Assembly (NCBI GenBank): GCA_002790095.1
Contig: PFUL01000072.1
Span: forward strand, 1 to 57,755
Source: Elusimicrobia bacterium CG_4_9_14_3_um_filter_62_55
GTDB lineage: Bacteria; Elusimicrobiota; Elusimicrobia; UBA1565
Reading direction: 5' to 3'
DNA length: 57,755 nucleotides
Below are positions 35,446 to 43,206 of this stretch, one piece after another; position 1 is the stretch's first letter; each line of letters starts with the position of its first letter. Made by a program: the position numbers and the translations under genes. The notes under the pieces are model-generated. The model searched no databases, was not told where the DNA came from, and saw nothing but the letters and a program-made list of their open reading frames with translations.

Positions 35446-37054
35446 CGAAGTTCAACCGGATCGCCCCTTCCCGGAGGGCGGAAAAAGTCCTGCGCATCGG
35501 ACAGCGGAGCAGGTCCTTTTCCGACGGAGCGGTGCGGACACAGTATACATCTTTCCCTCCAAGCCCTACGACGGCGCCCCAGGGCGTGAACGCCACGCTC
35601 AGCGCCCCCGCCCGGAGCACGCTCCGACGGGCGGGCTCCTCCTCGAAACGACGCCTGAATTCGGCGGCGAACCCCGTTTCCGGAGCCCTGCCCGCCCAAT
35701 AGAAAACGATCGCCGCCAAAACCGGCAGGACGGCGAGTCCGCGCCGATGAGGAATCAGAAACAGCCCCGCCAACCCCGCGTAATACGCCCCCCATTGCAA
35801 CGGCGAAAACGGGGAGACCGGAACGACCGCCCACGAGCGGGAAGCCGCCCACGCGCAGAGACCCGCGAAGCACCCCGCCGCCCGCTCCAACACCCGCACG
35901 GCCGGAGTCTCCAAGCCTCCGGGAAGATGAGAAACCCCCCAGGCCCCGAATCCGAGAGCGGTAAGCGGGACCGACGCCGGGACGCAGATGAGATTCGTCA
36001 GCAATCCCGCCACCGAGATGACGCCGAAAAACTCCGCGAACGGCGGAATCAGCGCCGACTGAACGACGAGCACAAAGGACAGCGGATTCGCGCCCCAACG
36101 CGGGATCGCGATGAGGATCGCCAAAATCGCCAAATAGGTGAGTTGAAACCCCGGCATGAACAACGCGCGGGGGTTCGCCGCCAACAACAGCAGCGCCGAC
36201 AGCGCCGCGGCGTGCACCGGCCCCGGCCGCCGATCGAGCAGCCGCGCGGCCGTTAAGGCCAGGCCCATCAGATACGCCCGGGCGTGCGGCGGCTCCAAGG
36301 TCGCCGCGCAAACGAAAACCGTGGCGGTCGACGCCGCCAGCGCCCACCGCACGTTGGGGCCCAACGCGAACAACGCGCCTAGAGCCAACGCCGCCGCCCA
36401 GACCGCCGTCACCTTCGCCCCCGACGGGGTGAGCAGATGCATCACGCCGGCGTTTTGAATCGCGCGCGACTCGGCGGGCTTCATGCGTCCTCGGAAACCG
36501 AGCAGCAGTCCCTCGTAAACCGCCGCCGCATACGGCGAAAAATGCGCGGCGAGAAACGCTTGAAGGTCCCGGTGCGCCGTCTCCCCCCACGCCCGGGGAC
36601 GCCACCTCGCCGGAATCGACGCCGTGGAAATTTCGACGTGTTTTGCGTGCATCACGAATACCGCGCCCCGCCGCGCAAGAAAGCCCTGCTCGTCGAATCC
36701 GCCGTCGCCGCGCGGACGCATCGGGAGCCGGAGCCGTCCGGTCAGTCTTACCTTCATGCCCGGACGCAGCGTCCGCGTCGTCGGGTCCCGACGCGGCAGA
36801 TACGCGAGCACCCGCAACGGGGCGTGCTCCCGGGAACCCGTCCGGTCGGAATCGACCCAGAACCGTTCTCCCCCGTGCTTAGGAGAGGAGTGGGATACGA
36901 TCCGGGCCTCGATCGTCGTCGTGGGGATGCGGGCGAAGGCTGTCAGGCGCGGGGGCGGCTCAACGCTCAGGATCGGGCGGCGCAGGGCGGCGACCGCGAG
37001 CGCCGCGGCGAACGCGATCAGGACCAGAGGCCGGTGGAAGTGAGAAAGGGGCAC
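35381..37054 (-). CDS. comEC: ComEC/Rec2-family DNA uptake channel without metallo-beta-lactamase domain
   Basis: 557 aa from a GTG start. An OB-like DUF4131 segment (~35-140, with IEARIVSHSSPKHGGERF) is followed by the Competence domain: EGLLLGFRGRMKPAE, NAGVMHLLTPSGAKV (the usual GxxHLLAVSGLHV block) and about ten TM helices. ComEC forms the inner-membrane channel for incoming single-stranded DNA. Many homologues end in a metallo-beta-lactamase nuclease domain. Here only ~70 residues follow the last helix and no HxHxDH motif is seen. With pilB/T/C nearby, natural transformation is plausible. Confidence 0.85.
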   Translation of the reverse strand: MPLSHFHRPLVLIAFAAALAVAALRRPILSVEPPPRLTAFARIPTTTIEARIVSHSSPKHGGERFWVDSDRTGSREHAPLRVLAYLPRRDPTTRTLRPGMKVRLTGRLRLPMRPRGDGGFDEQGFLARRGAVFVMHAKHVEISTASIPARWRPRAWGETAHRDLQAFLAAHFSPYAAAVYEGLLLGFRGRMKPAESRAIQNAGVMHLLTPSGAKVTAVWAAALALGALFALGPNVRWALAASTATVFVCAATLEPPHARAYLMGLALTAARLLDRRPGPVHAAALSALLLLAANPRALFMPGFQLTYLAILAILIAIPRWGANPLSFVLVVQSALIPPFAEFFGVISVAGLLTNLICVPASVPLTALGFGAWGVSHLPGGLETPAVRVLERAAGCFAGLCAWAASRSWAVVPVSPFSPLQWGAYYAGLAGLFLIPHRRGLAVLPVLAAIVFYWAGRAPETGFAAEFRRRFEEEPARRSVLRAGALSVAFTPWGAVVGLGGKDVYCVRTAPSEKDLLRCPMRRTFSALREGAIRLNFDGREIQIQNARTGDPLGGFVP

Positions 37055-37055
37055 C

Positions 37056-37075
37056 CCCTTCGTACGAACGAAGGG
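37056..37075. other. Stem-loop at comEC start
   Basis: CCCTTCGT, a 4-nt loop and ACGAAGGG form an 8-bp perfect stem whose edge is 1 nt from the GTG start of comEC on the minus strand. It could affect translation initiation or be part of the larger intergenic structure. Confidence 0.5.
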
Positions 37076-37079
37076 TCGA

Positions 37080-37137
37080 TTCGGTTCCCTGGGCGGGACG
37101 GGAGGTGGCTTCCTCCCGTCCCGACGCCGGAACCGAA
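37080..37137. terminator. Large two-part hairpin between RiPP-like operon and comEC
   Basis: An inner perfect 12-bp stem (37094-37105 with 37112-37123, 6-nt loop) is enclosed by an outer 9-bp stem TTCGGTTCC/GGAACCGAA (37080-37088 with 37129-37137), separated by a 5x5 internal loop. It lies 7 nt after the stop of the secreted beta-repeat gene, so it may end that transcript. No U-tract follows. Confidence 0.55.
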
Positions 37138-37143
37138 CCCCGG

Positions 37144-37737
37144 TCAGAGAATCGTGATGGTTCCCGTCTCAACGCGCAACGAGGCCTTCGGGCTCTCGCA
37201 GCGCTTTCCGGAAGCGCCCTCAATGACCCCGATCTTCACCCATGCGTCGACGCACGAATCCCCGGCCGAACCACCGTCGTCGTAGGTGACGATACCGGTC
37301 TCGATGTAGGCGTCCGTGCGCCCGCTGCGGGGGCGGATCGTCAGAACGCCGGTTTCGACGTTCAGCGTGAGCGCGGACCCCGTCGGAACGGTCACCGTCC
37401 CCCGGGCGGTCAAACGCTCACCCGCGAACACGGCGAGAACGCCGTCGCCCGAATTGAAGGAGACGCTGCTCTTCTTGATCTCCTCCTCGCTCGGTTTGCG
37501 GGCAAACCATCCGTCTTGATTCGCCTTGAATCCCACGGCGAACGAAACCGCAGACTCCGATCCGGCCTCGATCGTCAGTTCTCCGCGGTTAACCGCGATC
37601 TTGATCTCCCGCCCCGCATCAACCGCGATCGAATTCGACTGCGATTTGAGTGCGGCCGCGCGGCCCGTTTGAACCGATCCCATCATCATTGCAACCGCGA
37701 AAACCCCCGCGATCCATTGTTTGTTCTGCATCTTCAT
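37144..37737 (-). CDS. Secreted DUF4097-like beta-strand repeat protein
   Basis: 197 aa with a signal peptide (AGVFAVAMMMGS, cut near GRA). The mature part is a run of short alternating strands (KIAVNRGELTIEAG, TVTVPTGSALTLNVETGVLTI, AYIETGIVTYDDGG, SLRVETGTITIL), the repeated V-E-T-G-x-(L/I)-T-I pattern of DUF4097/toastrack-type beta-helices. Two Cys (CVDAW, CESPK) may form a disulphide. A strong Shine-Dalgarno (GGAGGAAG) fixes the ATG at 37737. It is the last gene of the candidate RiPP operon; a role in immunity or binding is possible but unproven. Confidence 0.75.
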   Translation of the reverse strand: MKMQNKQWIAGVFAVAMMMGSVQTGRAAALKSQSNSIAVDAGREIKIAVNRGELTIEAGSESAVSFAVGFKANQDGWFARKPSEEEIKKSSVSFNSGDGVLAVFAGERLTARGTVTVPTGSALTLNVETGVLTIRPRSGRTDAYIETGIVTYDDGGSAGDSCVDAWVKIGVIEGASGKRCESPKASLRVETGTITIL

Positions 37738-37751
37738 TCTTCCTCCGAATA

Positions 37752-38504
37752 TTATTCCTGGCGCCACGCGAGGTGGCTCCGAATCAAAATCAACGACAAC
37801 GCCGCAAACGCGGCGAGTACGCAAAGATCGAAGGCAAGCGCGGGCCTGTCCAACGCCGGCGCCAACAGCGCCCGAAGGGCACGGGCCGCGTAAGTCGTCG
37901 GGAGCAAGGTCCCGAACCAGCGCAGCCCCTGGGGCAGCGCGTCGGCCGGAATCATCACCGGCGTAAAGAAAACCACGACAGTGTACCCGATCTGGGTCAG
38001 GAAATTGGCGGCGCGTGAACTCGGCGCGAGAAATCCGACGGCCGCACCGGCGGACGCAAGCGAGAAGGCCGCCAGCAGCAGAACGGGAACCGCGAGGAGC
38101 GTCACGCTCCCGAGTCGAAGTCCGAGCGTGAGTGAACCCACGATAAAAACGGTCACGACCGATGGAAGCGCGAAGGTGATCGCGCGGGCCAGAATCGCGA
38201 AGACCAGCGCGCTCCGCGGCACCGGCAAGGTGGCGTAGAAGTCCAGGCTGCCGCTCGCCTTCATGGCGGAAAGCTCCTGGCCGAGACTCAGAGTCGTGTT
38301 CAGAACCACCGCGAAGATCACGCTGCCGGTCACCGCGTGTGCGACCCGTTCCGGAGACCCCGCCGCACCGGTAAAGCTCAGGAACCAAAGCAGGGAGAGC
38401 GGCGAGAGCGCGGAGAGCCCGACCGCCCACATCCACCCCTCCCTCCAGGAGCGCAGTTCCATCCCGTAGAGCAGAAGCCAGCTCGACAGCGATCGACGCA
38501 TCAC
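37752..38504 (-). CDS. ABC-2 type transporter permease
   Basis: 250 aa, six predicted TM helices. The hydrophobic layout and the TLSLGQELSAMKASGSLDFYATLPVPRSAL region (in parts) resemble ABC-2 permeases of drug, lantibiotic or NatB type. It overlaps the preceding ATPase gene by 4 nt, so the two make one exporter. The start is GTG 38504 or ATG 38501. In the context of a peptide-maturase operon it most likely exports the modified peptide or protects the cell from it, since no peptidase domain is present in either subunit. Confidence 0.85.
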   Translation of the reverse strand: MMRRSLSSWLLLYGMELRSWREGWMWAVGLSALSPLSLLWFLSFTGAAGSPERVAHAVTGSVIFAVVLNTTLSLGQELSAMKASGSLDFYATLPVPRSALVFAILARAITFALPSVVTVFIVGSLTLGLRLGSVTLLAVPVLLLAAFSLASAGAAVGFLAPSSRAANFLTQIGYTVVVFFTPVMIPADALPQGLRWFGTLLPTTYAARALRALLAPALDRPALAFDLCVLAAFAALSLILIRSHLAWRQE

Positions 38505-39436
38505 GGAGCCTCCAGGGCCGCGCGCTCAAAGTAAACGTCCTCGAGCGTGGGAGTGCGCACCGACCAATGGATCCGTCCCTCCGTGCGGGCGGCGCGCATC
38601 ACGCCGACCAGACGGGCGATCGAGTCCGGGTCGACGGCGATGCGCATGCGCTTCCGATCAGCGCTGGTTCCGACCGACCGACCCGCCTCCCGTTCGATTT
38701 CCTCGGGGATCGGGTGGTCGCTCCAGAGGTCCACCGTCACGCGCTCCAGGCGGGAGCGCAGCGCGGCGGCGGGTTCGCACGCAACGAGACGTCCGGCGGA
38801 AAGCCAAACAACCCGGTCAAGCAGCGACTCCGCTTCGAGCAGATTGTGCGTGTTCACTATTACCGTCGTTCCGGCCTCCCGCAGCCTCCGCAGTTGTTCC
38901 CAAACGCAGCGGCGGCTCTCCGGGTCGAGGTCGTTGGTCGGTTCATCCAATACTAGAACCGAACGCCCCCCGATCAGCACGCACGCCAACGCCGCCAGGC
39001 GGCGCTGGCCGCCTGAAAGCGCCTTCAGCGGTGCGTCGGCCTTCCCACTGAGCCGCAGCCGCTCGATCCAATCGACCGCCTCGAGCTCGGCCGCCCTGCG
39101 GTCCAATCCGCGCAGGCGGCCGAGCGAGACGACGGCCTCCCGAACCGTCAGCCCCGTAAGCGCCCTGCCGAACCCCTGTTGGGGCAGGTAGGCGACAAAG
39201 CGGGAGACGGCTTCAGGGTGTTCCGTCACGTCTATCCCGAACAGACTCATCCGCCCGCCGTCGGGCCTCAGGAGTCCCAGCATCGAACGCACCAGCGTCG
39301 TCTTCCCGGCGCCATTGGGACCGATGATCCCGACAGCCTCCCCGGACGGAACCTCGAACGAAATGCCGTCGTTCGCCGGGCGATCGGCGCCCTTGTAGGT
39401 TTTCCTGACTTCGCTCAGTGCGTATGCGGTTTTCAT
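38501..39436 (-). CDS. ABC transporter ATP-binding protein
   Basis: 311 aa. Walker A is IGPNGAGKTTLVRSMLG (~40), Q-loop YLPQQGFG, signature LKALSGGQRRLAALACVL (canonical LSGGQ) and Walker B VLVLDEPTNDLD, with a switch His in VNTHNLLEAE. The last ~90 residues form the extra domain common in NatA/CcmA-type exporters. It starts 19 nt after the precursor peptide gene and overlaps the permease gene. It is the energiser of the exporter in the candidate RiPP operon. Confidence 0.95.
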   Translation of the reverse strand: MKTAYALSEVRKTYKGADRPANDGISFEVPSGEAVGIIGPNGAGKTTLVRSMLGLLRPDGGRMSLFGIDVTEHPEAVSRFVAYLPQQGFGRALTGLTVREAVVSLGRLRGLDRRAAELEAVDWIERLRLSGKADAPLKALSGGQRRLAALACVLIGGRSVLVLDEPTNDLDPESRRCVWEQLRRLREAGTTVIVNTHNLLEAESLLDRVVWLSAGRLVACEPAAALRSRLERVTVDLWSDHPIPEEIEREAGRSVGTSADRKRMRIAVDPDSIARLVGVMRAARTEGRIHWSVRTPTLEDVYFERAALEAP

Positions 39437-39455
39437 CGTCGTTATCGCGTCCCGC

Positions 39456-39536
39456 TTAGATGCACACGTAGTTCGTGTCGCACTTCACATTCGTGTCCGT
39501 CGCCTGCTCTTCGTTCTCGGCTTCAGCCCATTCCAT
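39456..39536 (-). CDS. Candidate RiPP precursor peptide (26 aa)
   Basis: A 26-residue open frame between the SPASM maturase and the ABC ATPase. The N-terminal half is strongly acidic (MEWAEAENEEQ, leader-like) and the C-terminus is KCDTNYVCI, with two Cys five residues apart (C19, C25). It has a good Shine-Dalgarno (AGGAGAAGG) 3-4 nt upstream, starts 14 nt after the maturase stop and ends 19 nt before the ATPase gene. The codon-level evidence plus position make it a likely substrate for thioether, C-C or similar crosslinking. I know no named family with this core. Confidence 0.72.
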   Translation of the reverse strand: MEWAEAENEEQATDTNVKCDTNYVCI

Positions 39537-39550
39537 GTTCCTTCTCCTTT

Positions 39551-40969
39551 TTAGTCGGCGATCCCGAGTCCGGATGCGTTCGCGGGCTCGAGCCTTCCGA
39601 ATTTTTCAAAGTGTTCCCAGACGGTGATCAGCGACCGGCGCAGCTGCTTTTTCGGCGTCGGACAAGGACGCCGTCCGCTCTCGATGCGAACGAGGGGACA
39701 GGAGGCCCCTTGGCAGGCCGGCCGGAAAACGCAGGACTGGCAGACGGCGTCTTTTGAATCGTCTGAAGTTACCCACAGCGCGAACTTGTCGTCATCGATC
39801 ACCATCGTCCCGTCCGCGTGCAGCCGCCCGATCTTGTTGAAATCCTTGTCCAGCGCGACCGTGCACTTGTACAGCGTCCCATCCGCGCCGACCACGAAGG
39901 AATTCGGATTCGCCGCGTAGCAAATCGACCCGCCGGGACGCAGGAAGGGATAGGTCCCGGCGCTCTGCAGGCCCATCGCCTGCGCCTTGCGTGTGGACTC
40001 GTACTCGGCCGAATTTGCCGCGACCCCCGTGCAGATCTCGACGTTCTCGTCGTTGTCCCCGCCCCAATGGCCGACCGGACGGAAGAATACGCTGAACCGG
40101 TCGTCTCCGGCGAACTCATCGACCAATCTCCGCAGGAACGGCTCCAGGTCTGCGAGCGTTTTGGGATCGAAATTTACGCGTATCGCCATGTGAAACCGGT
40201 ACGGCGCCTTTTTCGCGGCCCGCAGGTTCTCCCAAATGCGGGCGAACGTCGCGCCACCGTCCTTGCGCACGCGCTTTGCGTCGTGCTGGTCCGGCAGCCC
40301 ATCGACGGTCACCTGAATGCGAGAGACGCCGCAGTCGACGAGCGTGCGCAGATTGCGCCGGTCCAAATGGTAACCGTTGGTCACGATGTTCGCCGAATAT
40401 GGAATGCCCTTCGCCCGGGTCGCGGCGATCATGTACTGGGAGAGTTCTTCGATGATGCCGATCTCCTCCAGCGGCTCCCCGCCGAACCAGTTCACGTCCA
40501 AGCGGTCCAGGGAAGCGAGACTCTTCGCGACGAGGTTCTTCACGCCCTTTCGGGTATTGCGGTCCATCGCGCCCCGGGCGAAATCCTCGTAGCAGTAGTT
40601 GCAGCGGAAATTGCATTCCTCGGTCGGCATCAATATAAGGTGCAGGCCCCGCGCCGACTGTCGGCGCTGCTTGAGCAACTGCGCCCGCAGGTCTTCATCG
40701 GCGTACTCGGGCACGAGAAAACCACGGTCGGCGAGTTGTTTCGCCTGACCCATGAGCGTTCCCTTAAATCCATCGCGCAGCAGCGGCAGGATCTCGCCTT
40801 CACGGTCCTTCGGCACTGCGCCGATCGCCCCGGTCATGCTGTTGTAGACGAGCCAGCGTTTGCTCTCATCCTGAACCCGAACGGTGTAGCGGGAGGGCTT
40901 CCAGGCCAGCACCGTGCCGGTGGAGGGCATCGGACTCGGGCGTGGTTTCGTTTCGATTCCTGTGGGCAT
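39551..40969 (-). CDS. Radical SAM/SPASM peptide maturase
   Basis: 472 aa from ATG 40969. An N-terminal RiPP-recognition-like region (~15-100: SRYTVRVQDESKRWLVYNS, then GFLVPEYADE) precedes the radical SAM core with CNFRCNYCYE (CxxxCxxC cluster), WFGGEPLE and NIVTNGYHLD. The C-terminal SPASM domain has CYAANPNSFVVGADGTLYKC and CQSCVFRPACQGASCP, enough Cys for auxiliary Fe-S clusters. This is the architecture of enzymes that crosslink ribosomal peptides (sactipeptide, ranthipeptide, PqqE-like). It is followed directly by a 26-aa Cys peptide gene. A later start at 40930 is possible. Confidence 0.93.
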   Translation of the reverse strand: MPTGIETKPRPSPMPSTGTVLAWKPSRYTVRVQDESKRWLVYNSMTGAIGAVPKDREGEILPLLRDGFKGTLMGQAKQLADRGFLVPEYADEDLRAQLLKQRRQSARGLHLILMPTEECNFRCNYCYEDFARGAMDRNTRKGVKNLVAKSLASLDRLDVNWFGGEPLEEIGIIEELSQYMIAATRAKGIPYSANIVTNGYHLDRRNLRTLVDCGVSRIQVTVDGLPDQHDAKRVRKDGGATFARIWENLRAAKKAPYRFHMAIRVNFDPKTLADLEPFLRRLVDEFAGDDRFSVFFRPVGHWGGDNDENVEICTGVAANSAEYESTRKAQAMGLQSAGTYPFLRPGGSICYAANPNSFVVGADGTLYKCTVALDKDFNKIGRLHADGTMVIDDDKFALWVTSDDSKDAVCQSCVFRPACQGASCPLVRIESGRRPCPTPKKQLRRSLITVWEHFEKFGRLEPANASGLGIAD

Positions 40970-40984
40970 ACAACACAACAGGAT

Positions 40985-41100
40985 CAATTCTTATGCCAGT
41001 TATTAATCAGCTTCAATTGATTTTAAGCTATTATTATTTTCATATGAAATTTATTATAGCCTCTTATGAGAATAGTTTTTCAAAATGCATGATTTTGCGA
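40985..41100. promoter_or_regulatory. AT-rich divergent promoter region
   Basis: About 115 nt of roughly 30% GC in a high-GC genome, between the maturase and the gene at 41144. On the minus strand it holds TATAAT (41053-41058) with a TTGAAA 19 nt upstream, and nearer the maturase TTGAAG-17-TAAGAA. TATTAT is available for the plus strand. It probably drives both operons. Confidence 0.55.
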
Positions 41101-41143
41101 GAGACCCCAGGGAAACCGCGGTCGAACGTTTCTAAGAGGCAAT

Positions 41144-41851
41144 ATGACCCAATCCTCCACGAATAAATTGCTTGCCGCCTACTCCGGCCTGCTCACACTA
41201 TCGGTAGCGGTGCTTCTCTTCTCCGGTGCGAAGTCGGAAAAATCGGGGAGATTTGACGAACTAACCGTCGAACGCCTGAACATCGTTGAGTCGGACGGAA
41301 CCTACCGCATCATCATGTCGAACGCCGAACGCTTTCGTCTGGCTCCCGTCAAGAACAAGTTTTATCCCCATCCCAATCGCGACTCCGGAGGCATTTTCTT
41401 CCTCGACGCGGAGGGAACCGAAATCGGCGGACTGATTTACGACGGACGCAAACTGGAGGATGGGACGATCACCGCCGGAGGCCAACTCTCCTTCGACCGT
41501 TTTTTTGACGACCAGATCACAACAATCGGCGCGAGAGAATCAAAGCATGGAACCTCTTCCTTCATGCGCTTCCAGCAGCGAAAAGGCGCCCGCGACGAGC
41601 ACCTTGTACACATCGCAAATCGGATTGAATCCCTCCCGAAATCCGAACGCGAAGCAGCCTGGGAAGAGTTTAAACGGAACCACCCGATTGCCAATCGCGT
41701 AGACATCGTCGCCGGTCAAGATGATGCGGCCTATGTCAGCCTTCGCGATCCGCTCGGGCGAGAGCGCATCAAGATGCAGGTCGAGAAGACGGGAAAACCG
41801 TCGATTGTCGTCCTGGACGAAACCGGAAAGGAAACGGCAAGATTTCCCTAA
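41144..41851 (+). CDS. Membrane-anchored hypothetical protein
   Basis: 235 aa. One N-terminal TM anchor (~9-28, LLAAYSGLLTLSVAVLLF) is followed by a beta-rich extracytoplasmic region with FDELTVERLNIVESDGTYRIIMSN and GGIFFLDAEGTEIGGLIYDG, a layout I associate with uncharacterised bacterial proteins of similar size. The C-terminus repeats strand-turn units (AAYVSLRDPLGRERIKM, PSIVVLDETGKE). An AGAGG Shine-Dalgarno lies upstream. It is 2 nt from the NtrC-type regulator gene, so they share an operon, and it could be a sensor input. Function unknown. Confidence 0.65.
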   Translation: MTQSSTNKLLAAYSGLLTLSVAVLLFSGAKSEKSGRFDELTVERLNIVESDGTYRIIMSNAERFRLAPVKNKFYPHPNRDSGGIFFLDAEGTEIGGLIYDGRKLEDGTITAGGQLSFDRFFDDQITTIGARESKHGTSSFMRFQQRKGARDEHLVHIANRIESLPKSEREAAWEEFKRNHPIANRVDIVAGQDDAAYVSLRDPLGRERIKMQVEKTGKPSIVVLDETGKETARFP

Positions 41852-41853
41852 CG

Positions 41854-43206
41854 ATGAAGAAACTCTCAATCCTCCTCGTGGAAGACGACCCTCTCGCCCG
41901 AAAGGTGTTGGAGACCGAACTCAAAGGCCACGCGCTCCAAAGCGCCGCGGACGCCGCCGCCGGACTCGCGAAAATCAATACCGGCAAGTTCGATCTCGTC
42001 TTCCTCGATTTGGATCTGGGAGCAAAGGACCCTCTTGCGGGCCTGCGCCTGATAGCCCCGGCCGCCTCGGCCGGTGCCTACACCGTGATCATGTCCGGTC
42101 ACGACGAAGAAGAGATCGTCTCCCGGGCCTACGAACTCGGCTGCCACGACTTCTACTCTAAGGGAAGCGAGACCGAAAGCGTCGCACAAGTCCTCACCCG
42201 CTTCGACCGCCACCGCGCCTTGCCCGAGGACGAACAGGTCTTCACGAATCGCTTCGTCACGCAAGACCCCGCGACCCAAACCGCGATCGCCGAGGCGTTG
42301 AAATTCGCCGCTTCCGATCTCCCGATCCTGATCCTCGGCCCCTCCGGGACCGGAAAGACGATGCTCGCGCGGGTTCTGCACGAACGCTCCGGTCGAAAAG
42401 GCCCGTTCGTCGCGGTCAACTGCGCCGCCTACCAAGAGGACTTGCTCGAAGCGGAGCTGTTCGGCTACCGCAAGGGCGCCTTCACCGGCGCCGACGACAG
42501 CCGCCGCGGCCGCCTGCTCGAAGCCGACGGCGGAACCCTGTTTCTAGACGAGATCGGCTCGATGAGCCTGGCGATGCAGACCAAGCTCTTGAAGGCCATC
42601 GAGGAAAAGATCTTCTACCCGCTGGGCTCGGACAAACCTGAAGGTTCTTCCTTTAGGGTCGTCAGCGCGACGCTCGAGGATTTGCCGGAACTCGTGCGCG
42701 CGGGCAAGCTGCGCTTTGATTTCTTTCAGCGCATCCACGGGCTGACGGTGACGCTTCGGGCGCTGCGCGAGCGCCCGGACGATGCGCTGCCGCTGATCGC
42801 GCATTTCATGCGCGCCGGCGGGCGGCGCGTGATCTTCGCCGACGACGCGAAGGCGCGCCTTCGCGCGCACGGCTGGCCGGGCAATGTCCGGGAACTCAAG
42901 CGCCTGGTCGAACTGCTCGCGGCCGGGGCGGAAGGGATGGTCACCGCCGCGACGCTCGGCCGCTACCTTGGCGAGGCGCGGGCGAAGGCGCCGGCCGCCG
43001 AAGAGGACCCGGCGCTGACGGAGTCCCAGTACCGCAAAGCGGTCTCGCAGGGGCTCTCCGCGGCGGTGGACGGGCTGGTCGACGCGGCGATTGCGCGCTG
43101 CCTGGCCGAAAACGGCGGCAAGAAGACAAAGGCGCTGAAAACACTTAAGATCTCGACGCGGATGCTCTATGCGTCGCTGGAACGAACCGGGAAGAAATCA
43201 CCATGA
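41854..43206 (+). CDS. NtrC-type sigma-54 response regulator
   Basis: 450 aa. The receiver domain (1-125) has the acidic pair EDD, the phosphoacceptor in LVFLDLDL (Asp ~52-54) and the conserved Lys in DFYSKGSE. The AAA+ domain (~140-360) has Walker A GPSGTGKTMLA, the sigma-54 contact loop as GAFTGA (ELFGYRKGAFTGA) and LFLDEIGSM. The C-terminal region ends in a Fis-like helix-turn-helix (KTKALKTLKISTRMLYASLE). It should activate sigma-54 promoters when phosphorylated. No full histidine kinase is adjacent; a 57-aa dimerisation-like protein overlaps its end by 4 nt. Confidence 0.93.
   Translation: MKKLSILLVEDDPLARKVLETELKGHALQSAADAAAGLAKINTGKFDLVFLDLDLGAKDPLAGLRLIAPAASAGAYTVIMSGHDEEEIVSRAYELGCHDFYSKGSETESVAQVLTRFDRHRALPEDEQVFTNRFVTQDPATQTAIAEALKFAASDLPILILGPSGTGKTMLARVLHERSGRKGPFVAVNCAAYQEDLLEAELFGYRKGAFTGADDSRRGRLLEADGGTLFLDEIGSMSLAMQTKLLKAIEEKIFYPLGSDKPEGSSFRVVSATLEDLPELVRAGKLRFDFFQRIHGLTVTLRALRERPDDALPLIAHFMRAGGRRVIFADDAKARLRAHGWPGNVRELKRLVELLAAGAEGMVTAATLGRYLGEARAKAPAAEEDPALTESQYRKAVSQGLSAAVDGLVDAAIARCLAENGGKKTKALKTLKISTRMLYASLERTGKKSP

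Noticed and set aside
41030-41050. A six-codon Ile-rich frame before the maturase as a possible attenuator leader peptide
   Set aside because: Only six codons, no terminator/antiterminator pair visible; likely a by-product of AT richness.
40942-41166. A 74-codon frame across the AT-rich island
   Set aside because: Overlaps the maturase start and both promoter regions, has no Shine-Dalgarno and no family features.
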